Assembly: GCA_019637095.1 (NCBI GenBank)
Contig: JAHBWG010000014.1
Location: forward strand, 60,392 to 124,391
Direction: 5' to 3'
Length of the DNA: 64,000 nucleotides
Source of the DNA: Sandaracinaceae bacterium
GTDB taxonomy: Bacteria > Myxococcota_A > Polyangia > Polyangiales > Sandaracinaceae
Shown: one piece after another, positions 1-8,361 of the stretch
How positions within the stretch are numbered: position 1 is the stretch's first letter
Layout of the letters: each line of letters starts with the position of its first letter
The notes under the pieces: generated by a model
The model's input: the letters and a program-made list of their open reading frames with translations, nothing else
What the model was told of the DNA's origin: nothing
Database searches by the model: none
Position numbers and translations under genes: made by a program

Positions 1-1
1 C

Positions 2-2293
2 GGCGGCGGCCCCGGCCTGCAGGCGCGCCCGACCGCGGTCGCCTCGACGAGCGGCTTCCTCGTCACCTACAGCGACACGCCGCCGTCGAGCAACACGGCG
101 GTGCGCGGGCGCCGCGTGAACGCCGCGGGCGCCGCGCTCGCGGACGCCGCGCCGTTCCTGATCGACACCGTCGGCTTCTCCGGCGGCCTCGCGTGGGACG
201 GCGGCGCGACCTACCTCGCGACGTGGACGGGCTTCGCGGGCGGGTTCCTCGACGTGCGCGTCGCGGCGGTGCCGGTGAGCGGCGCGGTCGGCGCCGTGAC
301 GGGCACCGTCGTCTCGCCTGGCGCCGCGGGCCGCGACTACCAGGACTCCTGGGTCGCCTACAACGGCGCCGAGTACCTCGTGACCTACCTCGACGCGCTC
401 TACGACGCAGGGGGCACGATGATCCTGGCGGCGACGCTCGGCGCCGCGCGCGTCGCGCCGGCGCTCACGGTGAGCGGGCGGCCGGTGCTCACCTCGATCG
501 TCGGGACCACGGCGCAGCCCACGGTGACCGCGCTCGGGAGCACGTTCCTCTGCGCGTACGTCGACTTCACCGGCGAGCACACCGAGGTGCGCGGCACGCG
601 CGTGACGAGCGGCACCGTGCTCGCGCCCGCGGGGACGCTCTTCACCTCGGGCCCCAACGACCAGACCGCGCCGGTCGTCGCGTCGAGCGGGACGAGCATC
701 CTCGTCGCGTGGCTCGACTTCCGCGGCGGGCAGGTCGACGTGTGGGGCGCGCTGCTCGGCGCGGACGGAACGGTCGGCGGCGCGGCGTTCCCGCTCACCT
801 CGGGGCCCGGCGCCGAGGGCCCGGTCGACGCCGCGTGGTCGGGCTCGCGCTACGTCGTCGTGATCGAGGAGGACGACCACGTGCGCGGCGTCACCGTCAC
901 GCCCGCGGGCGTCGCGAGCACGCCGTTCGACATCGCGGCGAGCGCGCTGGGCGAGGTGCAGCCTTCGATCGCGTGCAGCGCGGGCGTGCAGTGCCTCGTC
1001 GCGTGGACGGAGGTCGATCGCGCGGCGGCGAGCCCACAGACCGAGGTGCGCGCGCGCCGCCTCGACGCGACCGGCGCCGTCCCGACGCTCGGCGCGACGG
1101 GCACGGTGGTCGCCGCGGCGGGCGATCAGTTCCAGCCCGCCGTCGGCGCGTCGAGCACCGGCTTCTACGTGGCGTGGACGGATGGGCGCGTGAGTACGAA
1201 CCTCGACGTGCGCGGCACGCGCTACCTCAACGCGGCGCTCGACGCGGCGGGCGGCGTGGTGCTCGGCGGCGCGGCGGGCACGCAAGCGCAGCCGCGCGTC
1301 GCGAGCGACGGGACCGGGTTCCTCGTCGTCTTCGCGGACGAGCGCGCCGGCGGCGCGACGCCCGCGGACGTCTATGCGCAGCGCGTCGGCGCCGGCGGCG
1401 CGCTCGTCGGCGTCAACCAGCTCGTCGCGGGCGAGCCGGCGGCGAGCGAGCTCCAGCCGACGGTCGCCTTCAACGGCCGCTACCTCGTCGCGTGGACGCG
1501 CGTCGACGGCGCGAACGCGTTCCTGCAGGCCGCGCGCATCGACGCCGACGGGACGCGGCGCGACACGACGCCGCTGCTCGTCACGCCGACGACCGCGCTC
1601 GTCGACTCGCCGCGGCTCGCGGCGAGCGCGCCGGGCGAGTGGGCGATCGCGTACCGCCTGTTCGAGTCGGGCAACGCGCGCATCCGCGCGCGGGTGATCC
1701 GCGACGATCTGCCGAACGGGCGGATGTGCAGCGCGGCGAGCGAGTGCGCGAGCGGGTTCTGCGCCGACGGCGTGTGCTGCAACGCGGCTTGCACCGGTGC
1801 GTGCGACGCGTGCAGCGTCGCGGCGGGCGCGGCGACGGACGGGATGTGCGCGCCGATCCCCGGCTGCGGCGGCACCGACGCGGGTACGATGATGGGGACG
1901 GACGCGGGCGCGATGATGGGTACCGACGCGGGCACGATGATGGACCCGGACGCAGGGACGATGATGGACCCCGACGCGGGCGCGGGCGACGAGGACGCGG
2001 GCGTGGAGACGGACGCCGGCACCGGCGACGAGGACGCGGGCCCGATGGAGACGGACGCGGGCTCGATGGAGACGGACGCGGGCGTCACCCCGGGGACCGA
2101 CGCCGGCGTCGTGCCGGGCGCCGACGCGGGCATGATCGGGACCGACGCGGGCGGCGGCGTGATGCCGCCGACGGACGGCGGCTGCGGGTGCAGCACGCCC
2201 GGTGAGCCGCGCGGTCGCGGGCTCGGCGCGCTGCTGGTGCTGGGCGTCGGCGCGCTCGTCGGCCGCCGCCGCGCGCGGCGCGCGCGTCAGTAG
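2..2293 (+). CDS. MYXO-CTERM-like cell-surface protein, 5' end outside the window
   Basis: The reading frame is open to the left edge, so the N-terminus and any signal peptide are missing; 763 residues are visible. The body is a repetitive all-beta-looking region in which blocks such as FLVAW/YLVTY plus D.R recur about every 50-60 residues, resembling propeller-like repeats. A cysteine-rich segment follows (CSAASECASGFCADGVCCN, about residues 575-620), then a linker of TDAG/MMG repeats, then GCGCS, one hydrophobic segment and an Arg-rich end. That end order (Cys motif, membrane helix, basic tail) matches MYXO-CTERM sorting signals, known in myxobacteria to be processed for surface anchoring. 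The ligand or role of the repeat region is unknown. The last seven bases overlap the convergent gene ending at 2287. Confidence 0.85.
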   Translation, partial: GGGPGLQARPTAVASTSGFLVTYSDTPPSSNTAVRGRRVNAAGAALADAAPFLIDTVGFSGGLAWDGGATYLATWTGFAGGFLDVRVAAVPVSGAVGAVTGTVVSPGAAGRDYQDSWVAYNGAEYLVTYLDALYDAGGTMILAATLGAARVAPALTVSGRPVLTSIVGTTAQPTVTALGSTFLCAYVDFTGEHTEVRGTRVTSGTVLAPAGTLFTSGPNDQTAPVVASSGTSILVAWLDFRGGQVDVWGALLGADGTVGGAAFPLTSGPGAEGPVDAAWSGSRYVVVIEEDDHVRGVTVTPAGVASTPFDIAASALGEVQPSIACSAGVQCLVAWTEVDRAAASPQTEVRARRLDATGAVPTLGATGTVVAAAGDQFQPAVGASSTGFYVAWTDGRVSTNLDVRGTRYLNAALDAAGGVVLGGAAGTQAQPRVASDGTGFLVVFADERAGGATPADVYAQRVGAGGALVGVNQLVAGEPAASELQPTVAFNGRYLVAWTRVDGANAFLQAARIDADGTRRDTTPLLVTPTTALVDSPRLAASAPGEWAIAYRLFESGNARIRARVIRDDLPNGRMCSAASECASGFCADGVCCNAACTGACDACSVAAGAATDGMCAPIPGCGGTDAGTMMGTDAGAMMGTDAGTMMDPDAGTMMDPDAGAGDEDAGVETDAGTGDEDAGPMETDAGSMETDAGVTPGTDAGVVPGADAGMIGTDAGGGVMPPTDGGCGCSTPGEPRGRGLGALLVLGVGALVGRRRARRARQ

Positions 2294-2511
2294 GTGACGA
2301 TCAGCGTGCAGCCGGACGCCGAGCAGCGTCCGGCGCGCACGGGGACGTGCTTGGGCGCGAGCGCGAGCTCGCCCGCGACCTTCACACCATCCACGAGCAC
2401 CGCGCCGGGCGCCGCGATCGGCACCTCGACGCGCGTCGCGCCGGGCCCCTCGGCCCGCGCCGCGGCCGGCGCGGCGAGGAGGAGCAGGCTCGTCAGGCGC
2501 AGCCACCGCAT
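2287..2511 (-). CDS. small exported hypothetical protein
   Basis: A 74-residue protein. Residues 1-20 form a convincing signal peptide (basic MRWLR, Leu/Ala core, AARA cleavage region). The mature part is about 54 residues, with two cysteines near the C-terminus (GRCSASGC). No family is recognised. It lies 52 bases downstream of the large pseudo-clostripain gene in the same direction and may be cotranscribed with it. Its 3' end overlaps the convergent MYXO-CTERM gene by seven bases. The signal peptide and strong G/C third positions favour a real gene, but with this size it remains moderately supported. Confidence 0.55.
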   Translation of the reverse strand: MRWLRLTSLLLLAAPAAARAEGPGATRVEVPIAAPGAVLVDGVKVAGELALAPKHVPVRAGRCSASGCTLIVTY

Positions 2512-2563
2512 GGCGCGAGGATGACCGATCCGCGCGCGCCACGCGAGCCGCCTCGCGTCCGTC

Positions 2564-5500
2564 TCAGGGGTGGCGCGTGATCAGCGGCGTCACGTGCGCG
2601 AAGCCGGCGCCGACCGTGTACGTGTCGGTGTTCGAGTAGGACGGTGGCGTCGCGCCGAGCTGGAAGCGCCCCGCGACGTTCGAGCCCGCGCTGTCTTGGT
2701 AGAAGAGCGTGACCCCGTTCTCGAGCGTGACGATGTGCTGCCACGCGGCGAAGGACGCGGCGGGCCACGAGGTCCGCGTCGACACCGCGCCCGGCGTGAG
2801 GCGCTCGATCCGCGCCGAGCCGTTCGTGTCGTACGCGAGCACCTGATCCGACAGGCCGGCCGCGCCGAGGTGGCCGGCCTCGGCGAGCGGCGTCACGACG
2901 TCGATCCCGGACGCGCCGCTGCCGAGGCTCACGACGTCGATCGCCGCCCCGGCGCGCGCGAAGCGCCCGCGGTCCGCGCCGCTCCGGGCGATCGCGACCC
3001 GCGCGAAGGCGCCGTCGCTCGCGCGGTAGAGCCCCAGCGCGGAGGCGCCGGTCACGTCCCAGGCCATGCGCCACGCGTGGTCGTAGGGCGCCCCCGGGAA
3101 GGTCGCGGTGTCCGTCTGCGCCGTGGACCAGACGCCGCCCGTCTCGCGCAGCTCGAGCACCGCGGCGAGGTTCGTGTCCGCGTCGAAGAAGACGTAGCGA
3201 TCGCAGGACCCGTCGCAGCCGACCGGCACGATCGCGTCCCAGCCGCCCGAGAGCGAGATGGCGTTCATGAGCACGGTGACCGCGCGCGTCTCGAGGTCGA
3301 TCGCGACGTAGCGGCCGCCGCCGGCCAGGTCGTAGAAGAGGACGTGCGCCGTGTCGGTGCTCGGATCGACCATGCCGGTCGCGTAGGTCCAGCGTCCGAT
3401 CTCCGCGCCCGTGGTCGCCGCGCTCGAGCGCACGCGGCCGTCGGCGGTGGCGTAGAGCAGGGTGGCGCGCGTCGAGCTCGGATCGACGAGCAGCGCCACC
3501 GCGCCCGGATCGGGCGGCCCCCCGTCGAGCGGGCCGCCGTCGAAGTCGGGCCCGGCGTCGAGCGGCGTCCCCGCGTCGAGGCCCTCGCGCGAGCACGTCT
3601 CGCCGTCCCCGACGAAGCCGGGGCTGCAGTTGCAGATCACGCCGTCCATGCCGTCGTCGCAGGTCGCGTTCGCGCTGCACGCGTCGCCCGAGGCGTCGCA
3701 GTCGCAGCCGTCCGGCACGCCGTCGCGGTCCGCGTCGTCCGCGTCGGGGTACCCCCAGCACTCGTCGTCGCGATCGCAGACGCCGTCGCCGTCGTCGTCG
3801 GGGCAGCCGCCGTCGAAGACGGCGACGCGCGCGTCGCGACGCACGCCCGCGTCCGCGCCCCCGCCGCCGTCGCACGCGCCGAGCGCGAGCGTGGTCGCGA
3901 GCGCGACGAGCCCGGCGCGGCGATGGCGCCGGCGCGCGAGGGCCCCGAGCCCGAAGAGGGCGAGCCCGAGCGCCCAGAGGCCCGCGCCCGTCACGCGCTC
4001 GCGGCCGCCGACCGCGCAGCCACCGCTCGAGCCGCCGGCCGCGCCGCCGAGCGTCACCGTCAAGAGCTCGATCGCGTCGTTGCCGCGCAGGTCGATCGCG
4101 CGGATGCCGAGCTCGTACACGCCGTCCTCGACGCAGAAGGGCGCCGGCGTGAGCCCGGCCGCGCGCACCGGGTAGCCATCGACGAAGTCGAACGAGCCGT
4201 CGTCGCCGACCACCGCGATGAGCGGGATGAGCACCGCGTCGGGGCCGAGCTCGACCTCGTAGATCCCGTCGCTGTCGGTCGCCGAGTCGTCGAGCGCGAG
4301 CACCGCGGCGAGTCGCCCCGTCAGCGTCGCGGGATCGACGTCGAACACGAGCAGGCCGTCCTCGAAGTCGTCGACGTCCCCGTAGCCGTCGTCGAACGCG
4401 GCGGGCACGACGTAGATCGCCCGCGTCTGGCCGGACTCGGTGGTGTAGCGGTCGAGGAAGAAGAACGCGGCGGGGTCGACGTACTCGCTGCCGCGCTCCT
4501 GGACGCCGATCCACGTTCCGTCCCACGTGAAGTCGATGGGGCCGCCGTCGAAGGAGCCCTCGGCGCCGCCGCCTTGATCGAGCGGCAGCTCGCCCAGGAA
4601 CGCGACGCCGCCCTCGAAGGGGACGCCGAGCGCGATCGTCACCTGATCGATGTCGCCGCCGACGGTGTTGGCGCGCACGCGCACGCGCCGCATCAGGCCG
4701 CCGCCGCCGCTGCCTTCCGGGAGCTCCTCGGCCTCCTCCTCTTCGGCCGCGACCATCGCCACCATCGGCGGGGTCCGGTCCGCTTGCGCCGCGCTCGCGT
4801 AGCTCGCGACGAAGCGCGCCCACTGTTCACCGACCTGCGCGGCGGGGTTGCCGGGCAGCGCGTCGCGCTCCGGCAGGTACACCGAGAGGCCCCCCGTCTC
4901 GTGGCGCGCCTCGCCGCGCTGGAGGTACTCGACCGCGTCTCGTGCGTCGTCGGGGAGCCGGTCGTCCCAGCTCGTTCCGTCCTCGCGCAGTCGCTCGTCG
5001 AGGTGCCGCAAGAAGCGCCGCAGATCGATCAGGCCGTACGGATCGCTGACCGCCCCGACTCCGAAGCGCTGCGTCATCGCCCGCGCCTGCGCGACCGCCT
5101 CGCCGTGGCGCGAGGCGTCGAAGGCGATGGCCATCAGCTCGAGCTGCTCCATCGCGCTGCGCACGAGCGCGGGGACGACCACCGCGATCACGCGCTCCTC
5201 CTCATCCATCGAGACGCTGGCCGCGAGCTGCTGGGCGACGACGCGCGGGGACAGGTCCGCGCCCGACGCGCCGAACGTGCCCATCCACCGCGTGAAGTCG
5301 AAGCCGCTCGACGGGAACACGTCCTCGCTCAGCACGAGCCGCAGGTTCGCCGACGGGCTGCCCCCGGAGAGCGCCGCCGCGTTCTCGATGGTGCCGAAGA
5401 GCGACGCGCCGACCGCCAAGAGCTGCAGGTTGCGCTCGTCCCACGTCTCGTTCGCGTCGTAGGCGGCCGAGATCGCCGTCTGGATCTGCCGCGCGGTCAT

Positions 5501-5995
5501 CGAGCTCGCGGTGCGCAGGCTCGTGTCCTGGAGCGCGCCGCGGTAGCCCGACCCGGGCCCCAAGAGAATCAGCCCGTGCGCCGTGCCGGCGGGCGTGCTG
5601 CGGGCCGACTCGAGCGCCCAGCCCAGGAAGGACTGCAGCTGGTTGGCGCTCCCCGAGTCGACCCGGCCGACGTTCACGACGTCTTCGGCGCTGCCCGCGC
5701 GCACCCGGAACCGCCGCGTGCCGGCGGTGTAGCCGGCGAGGCCGGGCAGACCGAGCTCCTCGCCGTCGCCCTTCCAGCCGTTCTGCCGGTCCATCTGGAT
5801 CAGCAGCTCCACGTTCGGATCGGTCCCCGCGCGCACGAGGGCGCGCACCTGATCGACGAGCTCGGGCTCGAGGTCGTTGTCCGCGGCGACGTAGACCATG
5901 ACGACCCAGCGATCCTGCGCGCCCGCCGGGCTCGCGAGCAGCGCGGCGAGCCCCCCCAACGCCCCGAGCCCCATCACCCACGGTCGAGACTGCAT
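2564..5995 (-). CDS. exported pseudo-clostripain (C11-like) protein fused to EGF-like/propeller lipoprotein half
   Basis: 1143 residues. The start at 5995 is chosen because GGGAGG lies about nine bases upstream and a signal peptide follows (WVMGLGALGGLAALLASPAGA). Residues about 25-380 align with clostripain/C11 peptidases (WVVMVYVAADNDLE opening, later DTS and SEDVFPSSG). However, the catalytic His position reads LILLGPGSG instead of LILW.HG.G, and the catalytic Cys in FDACLMG reads VGASLFG, so both catalytic residues are missing and it is probably a binding or scaffold protein. Around residues 655-690 there is a MYXO-CTERM-like Cys, hydrophobic helix and RRRHRR. This is followed in frame by a second hydrophobic stretch and a lipobox-like LALGAC (Cys about 708). 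The C-terminal half has Asp-rich thrombospondin-3-like repeats, an EGF-like Cys domain (about 765-800) and a propeller-like region. It may be two ancestral genes joined. Confidence 0.85.
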   Translation of the reverse strand: MQSRPWVMGLGALGGLAALLASPAGAQDRWVVMVYVAADNDLEPELVDQVRALVRAGTDPNVELLIQMDRQNGWKGDGEELGLPGLAGYTAGTRRFRVRAGSAEDVVNVGRVDSGSANQLQSFLGWALESARSTPAGTAHGLILLGPGSGYRGALQDTSLRTASSMTARQIQTAISAAYDANETWDERNLQLLAVGASLFGTIENAAALSGGSPSANLRLVLSEDVFPSSGFDFTRWMGTFGASGADLSPRVVAQQLAASVSMDEEERVIAVVVPALVRSAMEQLELMAIAFDASRHGEAVAQARAMTQRFGVGAVSDPYGLIDLRRFLRHLDERLREDGTSWDDRLPDDARDAVEYLQRGEARHETGGLSVYLPERDALPGNPAAQVGEQWARFVASYASAAQADRTPPMVAMVAAEEEEAEELPEGSGGGGLMRRVRVRANTVGGDIDQVTIALGVPFEGGVAFLGELPLDQGGGAEGSFDGGPIDFTWDGTWIGVQERGSEYVDPAAFFFLDRYTTESGQTRAIYVVPAAFDDGYGDVDDFEDGLLVFDVDPATLTGRLAAVLALDDSATDSDGIYEVELGPDAVLIPLIAVVGDDGSFDFVDGYPVRAAGLTPAPFCVEDGVYELGIRAIDLRGNDAIELLTVTLGGAAGGSSGGCAVGGRERVTGAGLWALGLALFGLGALARRRHRRAGLVALATTLALGACDGGGGADAGVRRDARVAVFDGGCPDDDGDGVCDRDDECWGYPDADDADRDGVPDGCDCDASGDACSANATCDDGMDGVICNCSPGFVGDGETCSREGLDAGTPLDAGPDFDGGPLDGGPPDPGAVALLVDPSSTRATLLYATADGRVRSSAATTGAEIGRWTYATGMVDPSTDTAHVLFYDLAGGGRYVAIDLETRAVTVLMNAISLSGGWDAIVPVGCDGSCDRYVFFDADTNLAAVLELRETGGVWSTAQTDTATFPGAPYDHAWRMAWDVTGASALGLYRASDGAFARVAIARSGADRGRFARAGAAIDVVSLGSGASGIDVVTPLAEAGHLGAAGLSDQVLAYDTNGSARIERLTPGAVSTRTSWPAASFAAWQHIVTLENGVTLFYQDSAGSNVAGRFQLGATPPSYSNTDTYTVGAGFAHVTPLITRHP

Positions 5996-6047
5996 CGCGA
6001 GAACCTCCCTCGCCGGCCAACCTCGCTCACCCGCCGCGAGGCGCACC

Positions 6048-7238
6048 ATGGGGAACGCGGCGACCGGAGCCCACCGCGTGTCGTCCGTCGCCCCATGGAC
6101 GCGTCCCTCCCGGGCGCGGATCCATCCGAGCGTGGGTGCGCCACCGAAGACCGTGGTCCCGGTGCTCGAGGCCGCGTACCGGACCGAGCTCGACTCGGAC
6201 GCGTGGATCCGCGCCATCGTCGTCGCCCTCGCGCCGCTGATCGACGCCGGGGTCGGGGTCCAAGGCTTCGAGGTGCGCTTCGAGCCCGGGCGGAGCGCGC
6301 TCGGCGCGCCGGCGCTCGCCGGAGGGACCGACGCCTGGCAGCGCCAGTGGATCGAGAACTGGTGGGAGCCGCTGATCGCGGCGGTCGATCCCGAGACGCT
6401 GCGCTCGATGCTGGCCTTCGGCGCGGTGTCCTCGGCCCAGCAGCTCTGGGACGCGTCCGCGCGCGGGCTGCCGACCCTCGACGCGCACCTCGACGCGCTC
6501 GCCGGGGCCGGCTGGGCCGCGGGGCTCGGGCGGCCGGGGCAAACCGGGCGCCTGTTCTACGTCGACTCGCTCAACCTTTGCGCGCTCGACCACGACGACG
6601 CGGGCGTCGCGATCGTGGCCAACCGCGAGGAGGTGCTCGCCCCGACCGCGGTCCGTGCGGCGCGGCGTCGCTTCGCGCCGGTGGCGGCGCACCTCGCGGC
6701 CGCGCTGCGCGCGCGCGGCAAGCTCGGCCTGCGCGCGCCGCGCCCCGACGACGGTGAAGCGATCTTCGCGCCCGACGGGAAGCTCCTCCACGCCGAGCCC
6801 GCCGCGCAGGCTGCCGAGGATCGCGCCTCGCTCGCGGTGGCCGTGCGCGACCTCGACCGCGCGCGCTCCTCGTCGCGCCTCGACGACGCGGAGGCGCTCG
6901 CCCTCTGGCGCTGCCTCGTCGACGGGCGCTGGACCCTGCTCGACCAGTTCGACAGCGACGGTCGGCGCTTCGTGGTCGCGCTCCCCAACGCTCCGGGGTC
7001 GACCGCGCCCGCGTTCTCGCGGCGCGAGGCGCAGATCCTCGCCGAGCTCGCGCGCGGCCGGTCCAACAAGGAGATCGCGTACGCCCTCGGGCTCTCCGCC
7101 TCGACGGTGGCCACGGTCGTCGCGCGCGCCGCGCGCAAGCTCGGGGTGGAGAGCCGCGTCGAGCTCGTCCGCTGCGCCCGCGCCCTGGAGCGCCGGGCGA
7201 AGAACCCCGCCGACTCGGCGCCCCCCGACGCGACCTGA
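6048..7238 (+). CDS. LuxR-family transcriptional regulator
   Basis: 396 residues from this ATG, which has GAGG six bases upstream; in-frame GTG codons at 6132 and 6153 are also possible and would remove a low-complexity leader. The C-terminal 60 residues form a LuxR/GerE helix-turn-helix (FSRREAQILAELARGRSN, then KEIAYALGLSASTVATVVAR). The region between about residues 40 and 300 is an unrecognised sensor-like domain containing LYVDSLNLCALD. It is divergent from the exported pseudo-clostripain gene that starts 52 bases away and may regulate it. The HTH assignment is firm; the signal and targets are unknown. Confidence 0.82.
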   Translation: MGNAATGAHRVSSVAPWTRPSRARIHPSVGAPPKTVVPVLEAAYRTELDSDAWIRAIVVALAPLIDAGVGVQGFEVRFEPGRSALGAPALAGGTDAWQRQWIENWWEPLIAAVDPETLRSMLAFGAVSSAQQLWDASARGLPTLDAHLDALAGAGWAAGLGRPGQTGRLFYVDSLNLCALDHDDAGVAIVANREEVLAPTAVRAARRRFAPVAAHLAAALRARGKLGLRAPRPDDGEAIFAPDGKLLHAEPAAQAAEDRASLAVAVRDLDRARSSSRLDDAEALALWRCLVDGRWTLLDQFDSDGRRFVVALPNAPGSTAPAFSRREAQILAELARGRSNKEIAYALGLSASTVATVVARAARKLGVESRVELVRCARALERRAKNPADSAPPDAT

Positions 7239-7305
7239 CGCCGCCGCGAGGCCCGCCCGTCCCGCGATCCGTCGGGTGGCGTGCGCAGCACCCCTCGACA
7301 GACCT

Positions 7306-7644
7306 TCAGAAGAGGAGCGCGGCGAGCTCGCGCCGCGAGTGCACGCCGAGCCGGCGGTACGCGGCGTCGAGCTGCTTGCTCACCGTGCGCTGCGACGTCT
7401 GGCGCGCCGCCGCGATGTCGGCGTTCGAGAGGCCCCGCAGCGCGAGCAACACGACCTCGCGCTCCGCGTCCGTGAGCTCCGCGAGGCGGTCCTCCGAAGG
7501 CGTCAGCGGGTAGCTGAACACCACGACCTCGCGGCCATCGACCACGCAGCGCGTCGCCGACAGGCCCGTGGGCACCCCTCGCGTCGCCGAGACCGCACTC
7601 AACACCCCACCCATGACGCCGAAGATCTCACTCTCGGGACCCAC
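7306..7644 (-). CDS. short LuxR-type DNA-binding regulator
   Basis: 112 residues. The C-terminal half is a LuxR/GerE helix-turn-helix (LTDAEREVVLLALRGLSNAD, then QTSQRTVSKQLDAAYRRLGV). The N-terminal half is about 50 residues, with SATRCVVDGREVVVFSYPL possibly a remnant of a PAS-like fold. No phospho-receiver domain is present. It converges with the other LuxR-family gene (68 bases between stops), so two LuxR-type regulators sit tail to tail. Targets unknown. Confidence 0.72.
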   Translation of the reverse strand: MGPESEIFGVMGGVLSAVSATRGVPTGLSATRCVVDGREVVVFSYPLTPSEDRLAELTDAEREVVLLALRGLSNADIAAARQTSQRTVSKQLDAAYRRLGVHSRRELAALLF

Positions 7645-7730
7645 GGGTCAAGGCGGCCCCTCGTGACATCCGTGTGCCGTCGATCCGGGTCGGTCGGGGG
7701 CCCCCCCTCGCAGCGGCGCGCTCGAGGGCT

Positions 7731-7736
7731 TACGAT
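7731..7736 (+). promoter_or_regulatory. -10 box TACGAT, leaderless-type
   Basis: TACGAT lies six bases before the GTG at 7743. There is no Shine-Dalgarno-like sequence between box and start, so transcription would begin at or within a base or two of the start codon. This supports the GTG over the upstream in-frame ATG at 7674. Confidence 0.5.
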
Positions 7737-7742
7737 CCGGGC

Positions 7743-8318
7743 GTGGGATCGATCCGCGCGCGCGTATGGCCGCTCGTGGCGGGCGCCGCGCTCGCGGCGC
7801 TCGCGGGCGTCGCGCGCGCCGACGTCCGCTTCGGCGCGCACGACGTGCGGACGATCTTCTTCATCTCGAAGAGCGACGATCAGAACCGCGTCGACTACGG
7901 TGTGCGCCTCGACGCGGCGTGCCAGCCCGTCGGCGCGAGGCCGCTCTACGCGTACTGGCACCGGTTCGAGCCGGGGCAGCCGCCCGTCGGCCCGCTGAAC
8001 GGCCTCGACCGCCGCGCCTATGGCATCGCGCGCCAGGAGGTGCGCACGGTCGAGCCCGGCGGCGCGTGGATCGAGATGCGGCTCGCCGGCTTCCCCGAGG
8101 AGCGCATCCTCGTGCTCGTCCGGCGCGAGGGCGAGCGCTGCGTCGCGCGCGCCCAGCTGCCGATCGACACGCGCGACGCGTACCTCGACCACATCCACGT
8201 GTACCTCGGCGCGGCCGGCGTCGATCGGGTGACGCTCCGAGGGCGGGACGTGCGCGACGGGCGCCGGCTCGTCGAGACGCGGCGGCCGCCGCGCCCCGCG
8301 ACCCTCTTCGGCAACTGA
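7743..8318 (+). CDS. exported DUF4833 protein
   Basis: 191 residues from GTG. That start places a basic N-terminus (VGSIRARVW) before a hydrophobic signal core ending GVARA, giving an exported protein. The mature sequence has the pattern I associate with DUF4833: FFISKSDDQNRVDYGVRL, then PLYAYWHRFEPG, and near the end VDRVTLRGRDV. The function of DUF4833 is unknown. It stands immediately upstream of the ABC transporter genes (43 bases) and could be cotranscribed with them, but nothing shows a functional link; it does not resemble a periplasmic sugar-binding protein. Confidence 0.75.
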   Translation: MGSIRARVWPLVAGAALAALAGVARADVRFGAHDVRTIFFISKSDDQNRVDYGVRLDAACQPVGARPLYAYWHRFEPGQPPVGPLNGLDRRAYGIARQEVRTVEPGGAWIEMRLAGFPEERILVLVRREGERCVARAQLPIDTRDAYLDHIHVYLGAAGVDRVTLRGRDVRDGRRLVETRRPPRPATLFGN

Positions 8319-8361
8319 ACTCGGCGGCGCGTCCCGCGCCGGACCTGGCATCATGCGCGCG

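Noticed and set aside
193..2205. 670-residue plus-strand frame inside the MYXO-CTERM gene
   Set aside because: Arg-rich shifted reading of the same repeats.
2570..6757. 1395-residue plus-strand frame opposite the pseudo-clostripain gene
   Set aside because: Arg/Glu/Ala-dominated composition with no domain; it is the usual antisense shadow in a GC-rich gene and runs across two real genes.
7306..7644. Reading the 112-residue LuxR protein as a response regulator
   Set aside because: No receiver Asp/Thr/Lys pattern and too short for a receiver domain.
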